Assembly: GCF_042453785.1 (NCBI RefSeq)
Contig: NC_091675.1
Location: forward strand, 4,724,501-4,788,500
Source: Malus domestica
Lineage: Eukaryota > Streptophyta > Magnoliopsida > Rosales > Rosaceae
Direction of reading: 5' to 3'
Length of the DNA stretch: 64,000 nucleotides
Part shown: positions 59,194 to 64,000 of the stretch, in pieces
Position numbering within the stretch: position 1 is the stretch's first letter
Layout: every line of letters begins with the position of its first letter
Made by a program: the position numbers and the translations under genes
Notes under the pieces: model-generated
The model's database searches: none
What the model was told of the DNA's origin: nothing
What the model saw: the letters and a program-made list of their open reading frames with translations, nothing else

Positions 59194-62100
59194 ATGGGGA
59201 AACGTAAGGCTCTTCATCCCTTTTAACTTTTCAATTTGAATTTTTTGTGTGTGGTTAATTAGGGTCTTCTTATTTCTAATAATTTCTTATGTTTCAATTC
59301 GTTAATTTTAATTGGAAGTTGCTCGTTTGATTGCTTGAGATCCCAAATTTGCTTGCAATTTATTAATTTTTGGTTGGTTCCAATTATTGCAACAAGTTTT
59401 GGTTTTGCTGATTTTAATGTTTGATTGAGCTCATAGTACATGTGGGTTTTTAATTTCTTTTCCAAAGAGATAGGCTTGATGGATAGGAATTGTGGAATTT
59501 CTGGTGTTGAGGTTAGTGTGGATTTTGGCATTGGCAGGTAGTTCTCAGCGTAAGAATGCTGCGATGATGGACAGCGATGATGATAATAGTAGCGTGAGTT
59601 CAACGTCAACTATGCGCTCCGATCATATATCGGTGTCTGTGAATGAAGATATGCAAGTGGATAGGGATAGTTTACTCGACCAAGCTGTAGATGCTTTGTA
59701 TGAGAAGAGGTATATACTCACTTTTTGATCATTATGTTCTATAATGATACTAATAATAGCCGGCAAAAGAGAGGAAAAAGCGTGTTTAATCGTTCCCATT
59801 GTGCTTATTAAAATGTTAAACTCTGTGTATGTGCAGGGGTTCATCAAGAGAAAAAGCTTTGTCAGCAATTATTGACTCGTTTAATAGCAACTTGCAACAT
59901 CAGTTTGTGGAAAAGAAGTAAGCACTTGCATTTGATTGTGTTCAATTATGCTCCTAAGACCCAGGATGCCTTAGTTGTTACCTTTTGTATTTTGCATTGA
60001 TTCTCATAAAACTTATTTGTTGTTCATCAGGTTTGCAACGTTATTGCATCAGTGTCTGAATTGCATCAAAAAGGGTTCCTCAAAAGAGATATGTTTGGCG
60101 TCTCATGTGATCGGTTAGTCCTTTGCTACTTTCCCACTCTTATACTTCTCCCCCAAGTATCAAAATGAGTTTTTAATCTTTTCATGTGTGCTTGTAGGAC
60201 TATTGGCTTTGACTGTTGGATGTGGAGACAATGCTCAGGAAATACTGGAAGAATCAGTACCTGTGATTTCACAGGCTTTCAAATCTGGATCTGAAGTTTC
60301 AAAGACATCAGCGGTAGCGATATCATACTTCTTTAGGCTTTAGCTTCAAGGGCTTTCTGCTTGTTGGACATATCATGATACTGAACCTGTTGTTCTTTTT
60401 CTGAACACACAATTTGGTTTTTAATTGCAGTTACTGGAGTGTTTAGCTATTATCACTTTTGTTGGTGGTAGTGACCCAGAGCAAACAGAAAAGTCAATGC
60501 AAATTATGTGGCAAGTAGTTCATCCAAAACAGAGTTCCAATGTAAGCAAGCATGTTCCAGCTATATTTCCAGAAAGTTCGCGAGCACGCCGTTATTTATT
60601 TTCTTTTATGGGCCTGGTGAAGGTAATGTTTCATGATTTGACTGTTCTCCGTTCTTTAACTTTTTTAGGTGATTGCAGTTAAACTGTCAGCAGCAGTAAT
60701 AACCACCATGGTGTCTGCATGGTCCTTTCTTCTTACAACTGTAGAGGGTTGGAATCTTAATCCGAAAGACTGGCAAGAGTGAGCAAATTTTTATCAGTGA
60801 CCTATTTTTCCTGCTTTTCTTTTGTTTGATAAGGATTGGTCTGCATGTTAATCTATGGTTCGAACCACATCCGTTTATGTACTAAGGCTTTGGCTCCAAC
60901 CAGGCTGATGCAGCAACCTTGTGGAATACAAGACCTGCATAGTGTGAATACTTTTGCAGCACAGAAACTTATAACAGTTCTGACGTTGAGTCGTTTATAA
61001 TAACTCCCCCTATTATTTTCTGGCCAATAATGCAGGTCCATAACATACTTATCTAGTCTGCTAGATAAGGATGACCGGTCCATACGTATGGCTGCTGGTG
61101 AAGCTTTGGCTTTAATTTTTGAGATTGGAAGTTTAGAGAAGTTCACTGCTGGCGCTAAAACATCAAGTGATGGCTCAACTGAAGTAGGAAACAAATCTCG
61201 GGAATATGTACATATACAAGGATTGAAAGCGAAGATTGTTAATCAAGCCAGAAACCTGTCAGCCGAAGCAGGTGGCAAAAGTTCTGCTAAAAAAGATCTT
61301 AGTAGTCAGCGGAACACGTTTCGGGATATCTTGGAATATTTTGAGGTATATTTATACCCTTGTGATTAAAATGGATGCTTAATTTTATCGATCCTGTATA
61401 CTGATCTTATTCTTCAATTTAGGATGGTTATTCTCCTGAAATTTCGATAAAGATTGGTGGTGAATCACTACAGACATCAACGTGGTCGCAGATGATACAG
61501 GTCCCCTCTCATGCCTCCTCTTCTCTCCCTGCGTTTGAATTCAAATTTTTATTTACTTAATCATTTCTATTCATTGACTCGTTTTCGTTTTGAAACATTT
61601 ACAGTTGAACTTTTTGAAGCGTTTTCTTGGAGGAGGTTTTATCAAGCACATGCAGGTTGCTTTCCTTGCCCCTAGATATGATTTCTTCATCATTTTACCA
61701 GATAAATTCATATCTATTCTTGATCGTGCCGGTATAATTCCTCTTTGGTTATGCAAAGGCTAATGGAATAATACATCTTCTGAAACAGGAAAATGAACTC
61801 CTCCAGGATGTTCTTGGCTTCAATCCAAAGAAAAAGAATCTGTTGGAATCTGAACATCGTCTATCTGGTAGTGAAAAGGTTTGTTCTTACAACCACTCCA
61901 ATTTAGTTTTGATATTCCATAGGTCTGCAGCAGGTGTTCTTTTGTTGGTGGCTAATTTTCTAGTCATTCATTAATGTTGTGTCGTGGTTACAGAGGATGT
62001 TTAAGTCACCGAACTCGGTACAAAACAAGGCCAGGACCCAGCTGCTTAACAAGCAGCGAATGTTATCCGAGGTATGCTTGTGAACGCTTTTGCTTCAACG

Positions 62101-62224
62101 TGTTCAGGGTGAACATGCTGGCTCTTGAATTATACTTTCCTTCTAACCTTTTTTTCACTTCTCTGTGTGCTCGCAGGGTAAAAATATCGGCCGCTTTGCA
62201 GCTAATTTGGGGGACGATGCGTAA
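59194..62224 (+). CDS. SAT32: IFRD-family protein (SAT32-like)
   Basis: Thirteen exons in phase: 59194-59203, 59538-59709, 59837-59917, 60031-60113, 60198-60313, 60431-60541, 60669-60778, 61036-61345, 61423-61500, 61605-61655, 61789-61878, 61994-62071 and 62177-62224, giving 445 residues. The first exon holds only 10 coding bases (MGK and one base). An acidic/serine-rich N-terminus is followed by the IFRD helical repeat domain (about 60-370) and the IFRD C-terminal domain (about 385-430, with LNFLKRFLGGGFIKHMQ). IFRD1/IFRD2 proteins bind ribosomes and regulators in animals; in Arabidopsis the homologue At1g27760 is reported as SAT32, linked to salt tolerance. Molecular function in plants is not well settled. 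It is convergent with the CUE-domain gene, as in Arabidopsis. Confidence 0.9.
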
Positions 62225-62514
62225 AAAAAATTCACGTGCTTATCTTTTATCGGTTTTTAGTAGACGAATTTAAAACAATCTTATTTCATTTTGTGGTAAT
62301 GTAATTGGTGGTGGTTGGATAAGGCTATCAGTCATTTGTGACAGAAAATTTTGTAGTTCCTTATTGAGTTTGTTATTAGAGTTCCATTCTTTTAAATGGA
62401 TTATGTTATGTTTCTAATGCTACGTAGCACCGAGGTGGAACTCACTATTTTAATCAGTTTGTGAAATCGAAAAGATAATATCGTAGGATTCATGTCCGTG
62501 CAATTTTATTGTAT
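62225..62514. other. shared 3' region of convergent genes
   Basis: 290-base AT-rich spacer that must hold the 3' ends of SAT32 (+) and the CUE-domain gene (-), so the transcripts probably overlap or nearly touch. Confidence 0.5.
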
Positions 62515-64000
62515 CTAGAAGCCACCTAAACCAGAAAAGTGCTTATTCATGGCCCGGTCCTTCCTGAAATTATTTCTTCCCCCTCCCCCTCTGCCTCCTC
62601 CTCTCCTTCCCCTCCTCCCCCTTTGATTTCCGGCATTCTCTCCGTCTTCACCGTCACCGTTCTCGTTTTGTCTATTATCTTGCTCCTCACCTCTCCTTCC
62701 TCGGCCCCTAGCATTCCCACTAAACCCTCTCCCTCTCCCATCCATCTGACCCCTCTCTTCGGCCTGAGAATTGTCAAATTGTTTGTCTTGCTCCTCCGAG
62801 TATTCTGTCAGCTTCTTAACCGCGCCAAGAGGAAGATTGCCGCCACGACCAAGGCCATGAATCATTTCTTGTTGTGCTTCAGTAATTAATGATGCTTCAC
62901 CAGCATTTGCAACTGCAACCGAACCTGCAACTTTGTAACTGTAATTCTTACCATCCTTGACATAATATTGGGGCTTCTTTCTGGAGCCCCATTTGGAATT
63001 AGCTGCATCCTGGGATGAACTTCCAGTTTGTGTTTCCCACGGCCCACCCGTAATTGAGCTGCTTTTTTGACTAAATATCTCGCTTTCCCCCACTCCTGAA
63101 TCTGCAACACTCAGACCCAGATCATCGAAGGAGTCATCATACTCATCGTCATACTCAAACTGTGAAATAAGAGCAGCAGTTTTTGCAATGTATTTCTCAT
63201 TTCTGTCATCCAGTGTATCAGTGTCAGGCATGTCTGCTTTAGACTTCCTAACAAACCTTCCTTGTGATGAGGATGATGAAACCAAAGGGCCACCATTTTG
63301 TTTATCCCTCACAACGGCTGCTGTACCAGTGGCGTGTGGTGCTGTAAACTCAACTAGCTTTTCTTTCCCTTTATCGTTCTTACTAACGGTCGCAGTCTTG
63401 GGTGTTGGCATCGTCTCTAATGACGTATCCAAGGACTGCAGATCTTCATGAAGAGTTCCTTCAAGAATCCTCTGAATAACCTCCTCAGGATTTTGGTTAT
63501 AGGCTTCAAGACAAGCAGCTAAAAAACCTTTTCCATATTCAGGGAAGAGGTCCTTTATTTGACTGATTCGTGACTCCACAATTGCAACATCTTCATCTAT
63601 CTGCACCTTTTTGTTCGTCAAAGCGGCTTTCGTACTGGGCTGCTGCGTAACTATGGGTTTCTGAGTAGACGTAAGTATTACATATACGTAGCCCAGTTGC
63701 TCATCATCCATGATTATCCACCCTGCACAAACAAAGCTGACTACATATAAATTTGCTTCTTCAAGCATAATTATACCAAACGAGCCAATAAAAAATCATA
63801 CAATTACACTATACTGTAATAGCATGTAATAGCTCACCAGTATTTTGTAAATTCTCCATTTTGCTCATAATGTTGAAGTTCTTTTCAACGTTTTGAAGAA
63901 ATGTTTGCCTATTCTGGTTCTCCTGAGCACATACGGAAATTCCATTAATCTCTCTTAAAGTTTGAACCAGTATATCTGCTCTAATGAAAAGATCCTCCAC
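62515..64000 (-). CDS. CUE-domain protein, ASCC2-like (3' part)
   Basis: Two visible exons, 63838-64000 (continuing beyond the window) and 62515-63722, joined in phase within a glycine; about 456 residues are seen. A CUE ubiquitin-binding domain lies near ISQIKDLFPEYGKGFLAACL with NPEEVIQRILEG. Then come a serine-rich linker, acidic DEYDDSFDDLG, and a C-terminal arginine/glycine-rich tail (GRGRGFSGNARGRGRRGEE). This matches plant homologues of ASCC2, the ubiquitin-binding subunit of the ASC-1 complex that acts in alkylation repair and ribosome quality control in animals. Arabidopsis has such a CUE gene (about At1g27752) beside SAT32. RGG tails bind RNA in other proteins; the role here is inferred. 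The N-terminus lies right of the window. Confidence 0.85.

Overview
The window is nuclear DNA of a flowering plant. Its genes have plant-type GT-AG introns, it carries plant-only proteins (a D14 strigolactone receptor, a TDBD/PHD/GNAT nuclear factor, an autoinhibited Ca2+-ATPase with an N-terminal calmodulin-binding region), and its intergenic DNA is AT-rich and full of small TIR elements. The gene set fits a rosid dicot. Several dispersed repeats look like those of the apple/pear group (Rosaceae, Maleae), but that placement is from memory of the family and was not checked by a search.

Layout from left to right. Last two exons of a CSA/ERCC8-like WD40 gene (+, 40-231), facing a single-exon TDBD-PHD-GNAT gene (-, 580-2772). 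A single-exon F-box/kelch gene (+, 5135-6274). A 3.15-kb hAT element (6725-9874) with a perfect 8-bp target duplication that has captured exons of a NUP160-like nucleoporin gene and holds a nested 467-bp Mutator-like element with a perfect 9-bp target duplication. A six-exon VDAC porin gene (-, 10431-12387) and a tRNA-Thr(AGT) (-, 12576-12648). A broken carboxylesterase copy (13098-13551). A two-exon armadillo-repeat gene (+, 15405-16887). From about 17 to 31 kb there is no convincing intact gene: a PIF/Harbinger-like element with another TIR element nested in it, a three-copy tandem repeat of about 575 bp, a tandem TRIM-like retroelement array of four LTRs and three short non-coding interiors inside the third copy, and a large inverted repeat. 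D14 (-, 31102-31999) follows. About 32-47.8 kb is again gene-poor, with hairpin MITEs, a microsatellite, four copies of one dispersed repeat and a decayed L1-type LINE carrying a nested hAT MITE.

The right quarter is gene-dense: an ACA1-type Ca2+-ATPase (+, 47847-52572), two tandem CYCD5-like D-type cyclin genes (-, 53440-54649 and 55507-56828), a SAT32/IFRD-family gene (+, 59194-62224) and the 3' part of a CUE-domain ASCC2-like gene (-, 62515-64000). The ATPase, IFRD and CUE genes match neighbours on Arabidopsis chromosome 1 (near At1g27750-At1g27770), and CSA-1 (At1g27840) is close by there, so this looks like an old conserved block into which the cyclins and repeats were added. The genes do not form one pathway; this is ordinary plant gene order with heavy transposon insertion.

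The most interesting points are the gene-capturing hAT element whose captured exons are still open and in phase, the tandem TRIM array flanked by only one target-site duplication, and the downstream cyclin D copy, which lacks both cyclin-box residues known to contact the CDK partner. All exon boundaries were read by eye from splice signals and frame; no alignment or database search was possible.
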